This document shows, one piece after another, positions 35,483 through 43,726 of a stretch of 64,000 bases of DNA (positions are counted from its first letter, which is position 1; the number at the start of each line of letters is the position of its first letter). Made by a program: the position numbers and the translations under genes. The DNA lies in contig NZ_KI535298.1 in assembly GCF_000482325.1 (NCBI RefSeq), forward strand, positions 107,001 to 171,000, in the 5' to 3' direction. A model generated the notes under the pieces. That model was given only the letters and a program-made list of their open reading frames with translations. It searched no databases and was not told the DNA's origin. This DNA is from Bacillus sp. UNC438CL73TsuS30 (lineage in GTDB: Bacteria > Bacillota > Bacilli > Bacillales > Cytobacillaceae).

Positions 35483-35659
35483 TTAGCTGCTAAAAAAACT
35501 AGACATAAAGCTTCCACTTTTATATTTTTTCTTATAATGATAAGACCCGAGTTGGTTATGTTTATGATGTTTCATTTTTTTCCATGCGTCGCTTGAAGAT
35601 GAGTATTTATGAGAATTAAGTTTGTTATTCAAAATCGATTTTAGAATTTTTTTAAACAT
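35483..35659 (-). CDS. Small basic protein upstream of the kinase (58 aa)
   Basis: 58 residues beginning MFKKILKSILNNKLN, with a Lys/His/Ser/Tyr-rich body (HHKHNQLGSYHYKKKY) and a Ser-rich end. GGAGGGAAGCGG gives a strong ribosome binding site. It lies 24 bases upstream of the kinase start, so the two are probably co-transcribed. The many Ser and Tyr residues make it a possible substrate of the kinase, which is speculation. No family is recognised. Confidence 0.6.
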   Translation of the reverse strand: MFKKILKSILNNKLNSHKYSSSSDAWKKMKHHKHNQLGSYHYKKKYKSGSFMSSFFSS

Positions 35660-35740
35660 CCGCTTCCCTCCTTCATCTCTGACTATTCATGTATACGAAG
35701 GATATATCAAAAGGTTTCGTAAAATTTTTCTTTTAAAAAA

Positions 35741-35803
35741 AGCGAGCATCTTATGCTCGGCTAGGTTGTCGAGAAAGGGTATTTTTCTCGACAATTTTTT
35801 TTT
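35741..35803 (+). terminator. Double hairpin with T run
   Basis: A short hairpin (GAGCAT / ATGCTC, about 35744-35758) is followed by a perfect 11-bp stem TTGTCGAGAAA / TTTCTCGACAA (35766-35794) and nine T residues. It reads on the plus strand, where no gene precedes it, so it may isolate the operon from readthrough or derive from a rearrangement. Confidence 0.7.
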
Positions 35804-35846
35804 GCTAAATCTAAATATCAATTTTTTGATAGTCCCTACAATAGGG

Positions 35847-35979
35847 CCTGTTGATTTCCGCTCCGGTCACTCGCTTTCCGCGGGGAGGTCCTGGAGCCTC
35901 CTCGGCGCTTGCGCCTGTGGGGTCTCCAGTGACCTCTCTTTCCCGCAGGAGTCCAGTGCCCTCCGCTCCAATCAACAGG
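35847..35979. repeat. Dispersed palindromic repeat element (133 bp)
   Basis: GC-rich, highly structured element bounded by the perfect terminal inverted repeats CCTGTTGATT and AATCAACAGG. Internal parts also pair (TTTCCGCTCC near the left end with the CCGCTCCAA end; CTCCTCGGCGCTTGCGCC in the centre). It has no ORF of its own. I recognise it as the intergenic repeat common in many Bacillus genomes, non-autonomous and MITE-like. Its base composition stands out sharply from the AT-rich flanks. Confidence 0.8.
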
Positions 35980-36339
35980 GGGCAAAACAATTATTAATTC
36001 CTCTAAATATTCGCCAGATATCTTAAAAAGAATAAGCGGATCAGTTGAGCGTCGATTATCCTCATTATATATACATTATCAAGAAGAAACGAAAAATCCA
36101 TATTATTTGCCAATCAAGCCTAGAAGAGGGTCATTTGGAACTAATTCATCATAGAAACAAATTCATACTCACTTTGCTTAAACATTAAATTCTCACTTAT
36201 TATAAATAGTTTAGGAGTTGAAATTTTTATTGAATGCACCTGTAGCGTAAATCAACAGACTTATTGTACAGACTAAACTCTAATAACATCGAAACAAATT
36301 AATGCGGTGAATTGTTAAAGAGGGCAAACAAAATAAAAA
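35980..36339. other. AT-rich gap without a gene
   Basis: About 360 bases between the palindromic element and the yozD terminator. I see no ORF with a ribosome binding site and no tRNA or riboswitch pattern. It looks like decayed intergenic DNA. Confidence 0.5.
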
Positions 36340-36386
36340 GCTATCGAAAGATTTTCGACAGCCTGAGCGAGCATCTTAGGCTCGCC
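36340..36386 (-). terminator. Terminator of yozD
   Basis: Minus strand: GCGAGC / GCTCGC hairpin, then GCTGTCGAAA / TTTCGATAGC, followed by TTTTTATTTT. The first hairpin shares AGCGAGCATCTTA with the double hairpin at 35741. Confidence 0.75.
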
Positions 36387-36409
36387 TTTGTTCACTGTAT
36401 TCTAAAAGA

Positions 36410-36583
36410 TTATTCATCTTGAATTTCTTCATCGATAATACTTTTTTCGATTAAATATTCGAAGGTGATATCTGCGAGTTCTTCCAATTCCTCATCACTA
36501 GGAACGTATCCCCTTTTTACAAGCTCATGAAAGAAAAATTCTGCAATTTCTTCTGTATCAATAAATACTTCAATTTCTCTCAT
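36410..36583 (-). CDS. yozD: YozD-like small acidic protein
   Basis: 57 aa, very acidic, beginning MREIEVFIDTEEIAEFFFHE and containing RGYVPSDEELEELADI. This matches my recollection of B. subtilis YozD, and the position between yodL and yodN agrees. GGGGGCGATGCTA precedes the ATG. Function unknown. Confidence 0.85.
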   Translation of the reverse strand: MREIEVFIDTEEIAEFFFHELVKRGYVPSDEELEELADITFEYLIEKSIIDEEIQDE

Positions 36584-36771
36584 TAGCATCGCCCCCTTTT
36601 TAGAAAATCTATGATGAAACAGGCTTTTTCATGCTAGTAAGTTCACAAAATTGCAAAGTCGGTTTCAAATTGTAATAGCTTTCATTATTACCGATTTTCC
36701 TCTAAAAAAACATGTCTATTTTGATTTGGACAAGCATAGGATGGTGAAAAGAACAATTCTGAGGTGAGATG

Positions 36772-36939
36772 ATGTCAAACTTACAAATGAAATTTGAGGC
36801 ATTTATTGAAGACGTGAATCGGGAGGATGGTTACACCCTCCAGCTATTTGAAAAGATTACGAATTTATTATTCTTTTTTATTAAATGGGGCGGAATTCCT
36901 CTTGTTCTGTACCTCTTATTCGAAATTACGAGGTGGTAG
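36772..36939 (+). CDS. Small single-helix membrane protein (55 aa)
   Basis: 55 residues from MSNLQMKFEAF, with one hydrophobic helix at about 30-50 (LLFFFIKWGGIPLVLYLLFEI). GAGGTGAG lies 5 bases before the ATG at 36772. It is transcribed against yozD and yodN, and its stop lies only 5 bases from the yodN stop. No family recognised. Confidence 0.6.
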   Translation: MSNLQMKFEAFIEDVNREDGYTLQLFEKITNLLFFFIKWGGIPLVLYLLFEITRW

Positions 36940-36944
36940 CAAGT

Positions 36945-37640
36945 CTATACATGGCTTTTACCATCGTTATTCACGAGGCTTTCCAATTTTCTAAGGATTA
37001 CTCTCATCACATGGTAGTATTCTTGGTCGTGAAATAGTTCATATAAAATTCGATAATCATTGAATATATCCAGTAAATTATCAATTAACTCTTTTTTTTC
37101 TTTTTTTCGCTCGATTTCTTCATACTCTGCTTTTCTGATGGTATTTTGTAGTTTTTGAGTTTTGGCTGGTTTCTGCTGTTTGTTAATTAAGTATAGGAGA
37201 CCTAGTTTTTGGATAAACGTATCTGCACTCTCGGCATCTGCAACAAGAGTTAGTTCTTCCTCTCCTGCTTCAAGCCACTCTCCATCACTTACCCTTGAGA
37301 GCTCATAAATGACATCTTCCCATGCATCCTCTTTGTAGCGCCAGATTTCCGTTCTAAAACCGACAATTTTAAATAAATCAGCGCCATACCCGCTCACTTG
37401 AACCAAATCACCGAAAAAAAACTTATACTCAATATCGATTTGCTCCTGCTCCATCACAGTGCCTTCATATTCTGAAAGAAGCTGAAGTCCCGATTCAACA
37501 AAAAGACCATCGCTCTTATTTACCTCGTAGACGTATCGATCATCAAGCCATTTGATATCTGTAACCTTGCCAACTGTACCATACATCGTAATCACGACCG
37601 TATCACCGATCTTATACTTCGGTTTTTTTCGTTTCTCCAT
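36945..37640 (-). CDS. yodN: YodN-like protein
   Basis: 231 aa, soluble. Two SH3-like basic segments (KYKIGDTVVITMYGTVGKV near residue 7 and YKFFFGDLVQVSGYGADLFKIV near 72) are followed by a charged helical C-terminus. Length and neighbours (yozE, yozD) match B. subtilis YodN, function unknown. I use the ATG at 37640, for which AGAGG lies 9 bases upstream; the frame is open 47 codons further but without a site. Confidence 0.8.
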   Translation of the reverse strand: MEKRKKPKYKIGDTVVITMYGTVGKVTDIKWLDDRYVYEVNKSDGLFVESGLQLLSEYEGTVMEQEQIDIEYKFFFGDLVQVSGYGADLFKIVGFRTEIWRYKEDAWEDVIYELSRVSDGEWLEAGEEELTLVADAESADTFIQKLGLLYLINKQQKPAKTQKLQNTIRKAEYEEIERKKEKKELIDNLLDIFNDYRILYELFHDQEYYHVMRVILRKLESLVNNDGKSHV

Positions 37641-37784
37641 ATCCTCCATCCTCTCAGGTGTTGAGCCGTGAATTTTGATTACAATAGTATATGCACTAAT
37701 TGATTTACCGGCACATGCAAGTGAAAAATTAAGTAAGTAAAGAAAATAAAAAAATCGCCCCTTTTTTAAGAGACGATTCAAGCA

Positions 37785-38006
37785 TTATTTTTCCGATAAA
37801 AGGTATTCCTGCCAGGCTTCATCAAATACAGCCATAGATTCTAAATAATGTCCATTTAGTTCAAGGTAGGAGGATAGATCATTGTAATCTTCTGAAGTTT
37901 TTGGAAAGCTGTGATCCTCGAAAGCTTCATTTGCAAATCTGCTAATCGCATCCTTTGGCTCGGGATGTCTGTATTTCATTAAAAAATGATAAAAGGATTT
38001 CCTCAT
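37785..38006 (-). CDS. yozE: YozE-like (UPF0346 type) protein
   Basis: 73 aa beginning MRKSFYHFLMKYRHPEPKD and containing DHSFPKTSEDYNDLSSYLE, typical of the YozE/UPF0346 family, a small helical SAM-like fold of unknown function. AAAGGTG precedes the ATG at 38006. Same neighbours as in B. subtilis. Confidence 0.9.
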   Translation of the reverse strand: MRKSFYHFLMKYRHPEPKDAISRFANEAFEDHSFPKTSEDYNDLSSYLELNGHYLESMAVFDEAWQEYLLSEK

Positions 38007-38112
38007 TAAAAAAACACCTTTCATGTTTTTAAAGAAAACTATAACGGAAAGAAAACCCTTCGTCTAGAGAAAAGCAAAAAACAGCCGGCATACCTGCTGG
38101 CTGTTTAGAATC

Positions 38113-38397
38113 TTATGAAGAAAAATCAAAGTAATTTTTCTTTAATAATCTTGGAATATTCATTAATTCCTGATAGGTAATCGTTTTTCCAATTTGTTTG
38201 CAATCAATTAAATATAATTGATCTTCAATTCCTTTAACAGTCGCTTCTTTTTGATAGATCATTGCACACTCGCTGCAGGAGACTGCAGGGGTATCCGTTA
38301 TTTCAATGGCTCTTGTTCCATCCGGCAATTCCCAATATACTGAATCGGAAATTTCATTAATATTCGTGCTGTCGCACCATTCACAACTATAGCTCAT
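38113..38397 (-). CDS. yokU: YokU family zinc-finger protein
   Basis: 94 aa with CEWCDSTN near residue 5 and CSECAMIYQKE near residue 36, forming a CxxC/CxxC zinc ribbon as in MqsA-type antitoxin N-domains. It sits 11 bases after kamA in the same direction. YokU genes travel with kamA in Bacillus kam loci; no function is established. Confidence 0.87.
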   Translation of the reverse strand: MSYSCEWCDSTNINEISDSVYWELPDGTRAIEITDTPAVSCSECAMIYQKEATVKGIEDQLYLIDCKQIGKTITYQELMNIPRLLKKNYFDFSS

Positions 38398-38408
38398 GAC
38401 GGCACCCC

Positions 38409-39836
38409 CTATTCTTTTGCTTGATCATTTGCTGTACCGGTTTTTTTCAATTCTTCCTTCTTTGCAAGTGCTTGGAATTTCTTCTCCTTCATCTCATCCC
38501 GCTTGCCACGGTTATCCTTTAATGAATGATGTTCAGGATCTTGATTATAATCATTGCGGCGATCTAAACGTGTTAGACCTTCAGGAATAAGGTTAAAGTG
38601 CTGGTCATTCATGATACCGGCAATTCCCGCCAAGGAGCGTTTTTCTTGATATTCAGGATAGATTCCTTCGAAATAAGCTTCCGCTTTCCCTGGTACATAG
38701 TTTTCTGGTTCCGGATAAGAAGTAATAACACCTTCAAAGTTACGAAGCACAACTTTTTCAGGACTTTGAGAAATAAGATAATTTGGCTGCAAGGAAATTT
38801 TCCCGCCGCCTCCAGGAGCATCTACAACGAATGTAGGTACCGCATAGCCGCTCGTATGTCCACGTAAACCTTCAATGATTTCCAATCCTTTTGATACTGG
38901 TGCACGGAAGTGTCCAATTCCTTCTGATAGGTCACATTGATAAATATAGTAAGGACGCACACGAATTTTGACAAGATCATGCATTAATTTTTTCATGATT
39001 GCTACGCTGTCATTAATTCCGGCAAGGATAACAGATTGGTTCCCAATCGGTACACCCGCATTTGCAAGCATTTCACATGCTAGCTTTGATTCCTCAGTGA
39101 TTTCAATTGATGTATTAAAGTGAGTATTCAGCCAGATTGGATGATACTTTTTCAAAATATTGCAAAGGTTTTCAGTAATACGTTGCGGGAATACAACCGG
39201 TGCTCTTGTTCCGATACGGATAATTTCAACATGGTCAATTTCCCTTAAATTTTTCAAAATGTATTCTAAAATATTGTCGTTAATTAACAATCCGTCACCA
39301 CCGGAAATTAACACATCACGAACCTGTGGAGTATTACGAATATAATTAATTGCTGCGTCTAATTGTTTCTTTGGAACACCCATACCAACTTGGCCGGAGA
39401 ACCGTCTTCTTGTACAGTAACGGCAATACATAGAACACTGATTGGTTACTAGGAAAAGAACACGATCCGGATAACGATGTGTTAAGCCTGGAACTGGTGA
39501 ATCCTCATCTTCATGTAATGGATCTTCCAAATCATATTTTGTTTTATGGATTTCTGCTGCAATCGGTACAGATTGCATCCGAATTGGACAACGCGGATCA
39601 TCTGGATTCATAAGTGAAGCATAATAGGGTGTAATATTTAAAGGAATCGTCTTAGTTGAAATTTTAACGCCTTCTTCTTCTTCAGGAGTTAAATTAATAA
39701 CCTTTTTTAAATCATCCACTGTACGGATGGTATTTGTTAATTGCCATAACCAGTCGTTCCATTGCTCTTCGGTTACATCCTTCCAAAGCTCAATATCCTT
39801 CCAGTGACGCTCTGGCTTGTATAAAGTTTGTTTCAT
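38409..39836 (-). CDS. kamA: L-lysine 2,3-aminomutase
   Basis: Radical SAM, PLP-dependent enzyme that converts L-lysine to L-beta-lysine. The 4Fe-4S ligands are in CSMYCRYCTRRRF near residue 136, and the PLP lysine lies in the conserved C-terminal part around DAPGGGGKISL near 340. At 475 aa it has normal length with a charged C-terminal tail. GGAGGAATG precedes the ATG. A sigma-54 promoter lies about 40 bases upstream, and the sigma-54 activator gene follows it upstream. It is likely co-transcribed with yokU. Confidence 0.95.
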   Translation of the reverse strand: MKQTLYKPERHWKDIELWKDVTEEQWNDWLWQLTNTIRTVDDLKKVINLTPEEEEGVKISTKTIPLNITPYYASLMNPDDPRCPIRMQSVPIAAEIHKTKYDLEDPLHEDEDSPVPGLTHRYPDRVLFLVTNQCSMYCRYCTRRRFSGQVGMGVPKKQLDAAINYIRNTPQVRDVLISGGDGLLINDNILEYILKNLREIDHVEIIRIGTRAPVVFPQRITENLCNILKKYHPIWLNTHFNTSIEITEESKLACEMLANAGVPIGNQSVILAGINDSVAIMKKLMHDLVKIRVRPYYIYQCDLSEGIGHFRAPVSKGLEIIEGLRGHTSGYAVPTFVVDAPGGGGKISLQPNYLISQSPEKVVLRNFEGVITSYPEPENYVPGKAEAYFEGIYPEYQEKRSLAGIAGIMNDQHFNLIPEGLTRLDRRNDYNQDPEHHSLKDNRGKRDEMKEKKFQALAKKEELKKTGTANDQAKE

Positions 39837-39875
39837 AACTACATTCCTCCATTCAATGTTTATACTTTATTAATA

Positions 39876-39891
39876 TGCAAGAAGTGTGCCA
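39876..39891 (-). promoter_or_regulatory. Sigma-54 promoter of kamA
   Basis: Minus-strand TGGCACACTTCTTGCA matches the -24/-12 consensus TGGCACRNNNNTTGCW at every defined base, with GG and GC 10 bases apart. The predicted start is near 39865, 29 bases before the kamA ATG. Confidence 0.9.
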
Positions 39892-39946
39892 AAGCGATAA
39901 AACCTTGATAATATCCATTTCCTTTTAAAATAGTTGGAGTTTTAAT

Positions 39947-39991
39947 CGAAAATTCGTAATTTTAATAAAAAAAGATGCCGAAAATTCGGCA
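39947..39991. promoter_or_regulatory. Putative enhancer (UAS) dyads for the kamA activator
   Basis: Two dyads share the core CGAAAATTCG, at 39947-39956 and 39979-39988. The second lies within the wider dyad TGCCGAA-AA-TTCGGCA (39976-39991). Their centres are 32 bp apart (about three turns) and about 86 and 118 bases upstream of the predicted kamA start. That distance suits a sigma-54 activator. Binding is inferred. Confidence 0.55.
39966..39991 (-). terminator. Terminator of the sigma-54 activator gene
   Basis: Minus strand GTGCCGAA / TTCGGCAT-type stem followed by CTTTTTTTATT, directly after the stop codon. It is the same sequence as one of the putative enhancer dyads. Confidence 0.75.
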
Positions 39992-39992
39992 C

Positions 39993-41393
39993 CTAAAAAC
40001 TTGTTTTCTTCAGTTTATATTGAAGGGTCTGTCTTGGTATTTCTAATAGCTTAGCAGCTTGATTGATATTTCCGCCTGACTCGCTAAGCGCATTTTCAAT
40101 TAGTTTCTTCTCAAGCTCTTCCATGTTTTTCCTTAATGAAAGGGTCTCACTTTCTACTTCAATACGCTTAGGCTTATGGGTTACAGCCTGCTGTCTAAGC
40201 ATTATGGGCAAATCCCCACTTGTAAGATCATTTCCTTCACATATGTTCATCATGTATTCAATGGTATGCTTTAATTCCCTGACATTGCCTGGCCAAGCAT
40301 AGTCCCTAAAGAAAGCAGTGAGGCGATCATCTAATCCCTTTACGTTTTTTTGCAATTTTTGATTAAAACCTTTAATGAAATGGTCTGTTAGAAAGAATAT
40401 ATCTTCAGTCCTATCCCGGAGCGGCAGAAGTGAAAAGGTAAAGACGTTTAACCGATAGTAAACGTCATAGCGAATCTTTTGCTCCTCTAAGGCCACAGTC
40501 GGATGAACATTCATGGCCGCAATCACCCGCACATCAACAGCGATATTCTGCGCGCTCCCCACTCTTCTAACGATACCATCTTCTAATACCCTTAAAAGCT
40601 TTGCCTGTAATTCCACTGGCATGGCATGTAATTCGTCGAGGAATAGCGTTCCGCCATCTGCGAGTTCAAATAAACCTTTACGCTCAACTGCACCAGTGTA
40701 GCTTCCTTTCGCGGTACCGAAAAGAATACTCTCCAGCAGTGATTCCGGTATTGCCGCACAGTTTTGTGCGATAAATGGTCCATCGCTTCGACGTGATTCA
40801 TAGTGAATTCCTTGAACAAACAATTCTTTTCCTGTACCGGACTCACCATATACAAGGATCGGTGCATCTGATTTTGCCAGTTTTTTTGCTTCGTTTTTCA
40901 TATTTCTAAAGATATCATTCTCTGTTTTTAAATCATCTAGAGTGTACTTTACATCATTTACCGTTTTTTTCTTGCTTCCTTTATTTAAGCCCTTTTGCAG
41001 ATCTAAAAGTCGCTCTGCAAGCAGCTTCATCCTTGAATAGTCCTTCGCAATTTCAACAGCACCAATGACTTCCTTACCGAGAAAAATCGGCAAGGTCGTA
41101 TTAATGGTATCAATCCTTGTCCCATGTAAATTCACATAGACCTGCGTTTGATTATAGATAGGCTTCTTAGTCTTGATTACTTTTAGAAGCGTGCTTGATT
41201 CTTCCGTCAGGGAAGGAAAGGCATCAAATAAATGCTTGCCCTGCACCTCTTTTACGTCCATTCCATCATGTTTTGCTGCTACTTCATTGTAATAAATAGT
41301 TTCCCCATTCGTATTTACTACGTGAATTCCTTCGTCAATGCTGCTTAATATGGCTGTAAGTACTTCTGATGTTAATGCCGTTAATTGAATCAA
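39993..41393 (-). CDS. kamR: Sigma-54-dependent activator of the kam locus
   Basis: 466-aa enhancer-binding protein. An N-terminal PAS domain (about 8-115) is followed by an AAA+ domain (about 155-385) with Walker A GESGTGKE, the sigma-54 contact loop GSYTGA and Walker B GTLFLDELHA. A Fis-type helix-turn-helix ends the protein (about 430-465, NINQAAKLLEIPRQTLQYKL). The kam locus of B. thuringiensis has such a regulator, KamR, acting on kamA with sigma-54 (established there). Location next to a sigma-54 promoter supports the name. Confidence 0.88.
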   Translation of the reverse strand: MIQLTALTSEVLTAILSSIDEGIHVVNTNGETIYYNEVAAKHDGMDVKEVQGKHLFDAFPSLTEESSTLLKVIKTKKPIYNQTQVYVNLHGTRIDTINTTLPIFLGKEVIGAVEIAKDYSRMKLLAERLLDLQKGLNKGSKKKTVNDVKYTLDDLKTENDIFRNMKNEAKKLAKSDAPILVYGESGTGKELFVQGIHYESRRSDGPFIAQNCAAIPESLLESILFGTAKGSYTGAVERKGLFELADGGTLFLDELHAMPVELQAKLLRVLEDGIVRRVGSAQNIAVDVRVIAAMNVHPTVALEEQKIRYDVYYRLNVFTFSLLPLRDRTEDIFFLTDHFIKGFNQKLQKNVKGLDDRLTAFFRDYAWPGNVRELKHTIEYMMNICEGNDLTSGDLPIMLRQQAVTHKPKRIEVESETLSLRKNMEELEKKLIENALSESGGNINQAAKLLEIPRQTLQYKLKKTSF

Positions 41394-41428
41394 CTATTTT
41401 CACCTGCCAAAAATCATTACAAAACGAG

Positions 41429-41462
41429 GTGCCGAAAATTCGTCACTAGAGCCGAAAATTTA
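41429..41462. promoter_or_regulatory. Putative dyads upstream of kamR
   Basis: The 18-base dyad GTGCCGAAAATTCGTCAC (41429-41446) shares TGCCGAAAATTCG with the kamA upstream site. A half-degenerate copy, GCCGAAAATTTAG, starts 20 bp further (41451). They lie 36-70 bases before the kamR start and overlap the yodP stop. Autoregulation is suggested. Confidence 0.45.
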
Positions 41463-42317
41463 GCAGTTTGCCAGATTCTTCACCCACATATTCATATCTT
41501 CAAGCTTGTCGTAAATATAACAATTATTCATCAATCTTCCCCTGTAGCTGTATCCAAGTTGAAACAAAGCAGCATTCATGCCAAAGGAAAGCGATCTCGC
41601 AATGGAATAAGCACAAAAAACACCCTGCCTCTTTAATTCCCCTTCAAGCTCCTTAAGAAGGATTTTCATTAAACCATATTTACCACGGTATTCTGGAAGT
41701 GTCGCACAATCGGTTAACTCTGCATTTTTGTAAAATGCATTTATCTCAGCGGATGCAGCGCTGACAATTTTTCCTTCATGAAAGAAGACATAATAAACTG
41801 TCCCTTCCTGCATCGTCTTTTTCACATATTCCGGGTCATTCATTGGAGTTGGATAAATTTCAAAAACCTGGCCATAAAGGGTTGCAAGTTGCTCAGCAAA
41901 GCTTTCATCGGCTTTTTTCAACTCGTACTCTTTTGGCGGATAAGGTTTTTCAACTGAAGGGTCCAATTGATAGATGCTTTGAAGGATTTCATCCTCTTTT
42001 ATCCAATACTCATTCTTTTTCCGTTCAACTGTGTAAAATTTCGAAAAGAAATACGCATCTGAGCCGAGAAAATAATGATCAAGAATAGCCTCAGGCTGCA
42101 GGCCCTTTTCATAAAACAATGGAAGATCCTCTACACGACCTTTAACAATTAATTTTTCAGCTTGGTGTTGATGAACAAGTTCTTCTGCTTGGTTTAATAC
42201 TAAACTAGTATTCCCTCGATAATCATCAACGCGAATTCGTTTGTTAAATGAGTCTACATAAGCATTTAAATAAACATTATTTTCCTCAATGATAATAGTT
42301 GAAGCTGTTTCAGTCAT
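41460..42317 (-). CDS. yodP: Beta-lysine N6-acetyltransferase
   Basis: Acetylates beta-lysine, the KamA product, to N-epsilon-acetyl-beta-lysine (AblB reaction), a compatible solute in some archaea. 285 aa. The C-terminal GNAT domain (about 135-280) includes VYYVFFHEGKIVSAASAEI and the acetyl-CoA loop LPEYRGKYGLMKILL. The ATG at 42317 has AGGAG 8 bases upstream. It is separated from yodQ by a terminator, so yodP and kamR may form their own unit. Confidence 0.9.
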   Translation of the reverse strand: MTETASTIIIEENNVYLNAYVDSFNKRIRVDDYRGNTSLVLNQAEELVHQHQAEKLIVKGRVEDLPLFYEKGLQPEAILDHYFLGSDAYFFSKFYTVERKKNEYWIKEDEILQSIYQLDPSVEKPYPPKEYELKKADESFAEQLATLYGQVFEIYPTPMNDPEYVKKTMQEGTVYYVFFHEGKIVSAASAEINAFYKNAELTDCATLPEYRGKYGLMKILLKELEGELKRQGVFCAYSIARSLSFGMNAALFQLGYSYRGRLMNNCYIYDKLEDMNMWVKNLANC

Positions 42318-42357
42318 ATCAATCACTCCTATTTTTTAATATTAGCAGATTATTGCC

Positions 42358-42388
42358 ATAAAAAAATACCTGACTGGAAAAAGTCAGG
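42358..42388 (-). terminator. Terminator after yodQ
   Basis: Minus strand CCTGACT / AGTCAGG stem with a 6-nt loop, followed by TATTTTTTT. It separates the yodTSRQ unit from yodP. Confidence 0.88.
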
Positions 42389-42425
42389 CCTTTACAAAAT
42401 CTAAAGATTTAGGGCTCTTTTCCAA

Positions 42426-43694
42426 TTATTCACTAACACCGCACCATTTTATTAAGGTTCGTGCGATAATTTCACTTGCGATATATAGATCTTCAAGTTC
42501 GATATGTTCATCGGCATCATGTGCGGTTTCGGTAATTCCAGGACCGAATACGACTACTGGCGTATTCCCAACAGATGACAGAATTCCCCCATCCGTTCCC
42601 CATGGACTTGCTTCAATTACGGGAGCTTCACCGGTAATTTCTTGGAAACTAGCCGATAATTCTTTCATTAATGAATGATCACTTTCAAGAGACCCAGGAA
42701 TCCATCGTCCGCCAAACCATTCGATCTGAAGGGGGTTTGCCCGGAACCATTCATCACACTGATTTAATTCCTGTAAACAACTCTCCATTTCCAGCTTAGC
42801 TGATGGAATGGTTTCATCAGGAGCAACTCCCATTCTACCTTCAATAAAGGCTAAATCCGGAACAGAGGAAGGCCATTCCCCGCTGTTGATTTTTCCAATA
42901 TTAATTGGAATGGGGATTGGAATCGAATCAAAAAGGGGATCTGTTATTCTCGCGTTTCGGTTTTTCTCTAATTGCTGCAGGCGCTCAATGACACGAACAG
43001 ATTTCTCAATCGCACTAATTCCCTCATACCTTGTTCCCCCATGGGCAGACCGCCCTTTCACCGTTATCCGAAACCACATGGAGCCTTGCTGTTTTGGAAA
43101 AATCTTCATGTTGGTGGGCTCAGGAATAATTGCTCCATCGGCACGATATCCCCTTAAAACGGCTGCGAGCGTTCCGGCACCGCCGCTCTCTTCTTCAATC
43201 ACACTCTGAAAAATGACATCTCCCTTGAGCTTGATTCCTGTCTCGATTAAGGATTCGATAGCAAGAAGAAGGGCTGCTGAACCGCCTTTCATATCTGTCG
43301 ACCCGCGGCCAAATAACTTTCCATTTTCAATTCGCCCGCTAAAAGGGTCATGCGACCAGTTTTTTTCATCCCCAACAGGCACTACATCGATGTGACCATT
43401 AAGAATAATTGATTTTCCACCGCCCGTACCTTTTAATACGGCAACTAAATTGGGATTGCCTTCAAAGCTTTGACGGTCACAGCAAAAGGCTGGATGATTT
43501 TTTAATTCATCATCGTCAATTTCCCAAATATCCAAATCCAGCCCAAGCTGACGGCACTTTTCGATCACGATGGCCTGGGCACCGCTTTCATTTCCTCTGG
43601 TACTGTTTTCCTGAACCATTAATTGTAAAAGCTTAGCACCCCGGTTCCGGTTATTATTCAGCCAATTTTTCACTCGATCCTCTTTCGTTTTCAA
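42426..43694 (-). CDS. yodQ: ArgE/DapE-type deacylase YodQ
   Basis: 422-aa M20-family metallohydrolase. Metal ligands and base appear as NGHIDVVPVGD near residue 98, GRGSTDMKGG near 130 and VIEEESGGAG near 164. The dimerisation lid follows (about 200-320) and the last ligand is in the TAHDADEHIE segment near 390. By its place in the cluster it is predicted to deacetylate N-acetyl-beta-lysine or a derivative; the substrate is not proven. A TTG start at 43694 is chosen because AAAGGAG is at proper spacing. Confidence 0.87.
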   Translation of the reverse strand: MKTKEDRVKNWLNNNRNRGAKLLQLMVQENSTRGNESGAQAIVIEKCRQLGLDLDIWEIDDDELKNHPAFCCDRQSFEGNPNLVAVLKGTGGGKSIILNGHIDVVPVGDEKNWSHDPFSGRIENGKLFGRGSTDMKGGSAALLLAIESLIETGIKLKGDVIFQSVIEEESGGAGTLAAVLRGYRADGAIIPEPTNMKIFPKQQGSMWFRITVKGRSAHGGTRYEGISAIEKSVRVIERLQQLEKNRNARITDPLFDSIPIPIPINIGKINSGEWPSSVPDLAFIEGRMGVAPDETIPSAKLEMESCLQELNQCDEWFRANPLQIEWFGGRWIPGSLESDHSLMKELSASFQEITGEAPVIEASPWGTDGGILSSVGNTPVVVFGPGITETAHDADEHIELEDLYIASEIIARTLIKWCGVSE

Positions 43695-43726
43695 TCGATT
43701 CACTCCTTTGATGCCAATTGAAAAAA

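Noticed and set aside
35622..36026. 134-aa plus-strand ORF
   Set aside because: It runs antisense through a small gene, a terminator and the palindromic element and has no ribosome binding site.
35741..36386. Transposon bounded by the two similar AGCGAGCATCTTA hairpins
   Set aside because: The shared part is short and typical of Bacillus terminators; no direct target duplication or transposase is visible.
42327..42350. Sigma-54 promoter upstream of yodP (TGGCAATAATCTGCTA)
   Set aside because: The GG to GC spacing is one base too short for a functional -24/-12 promoter.
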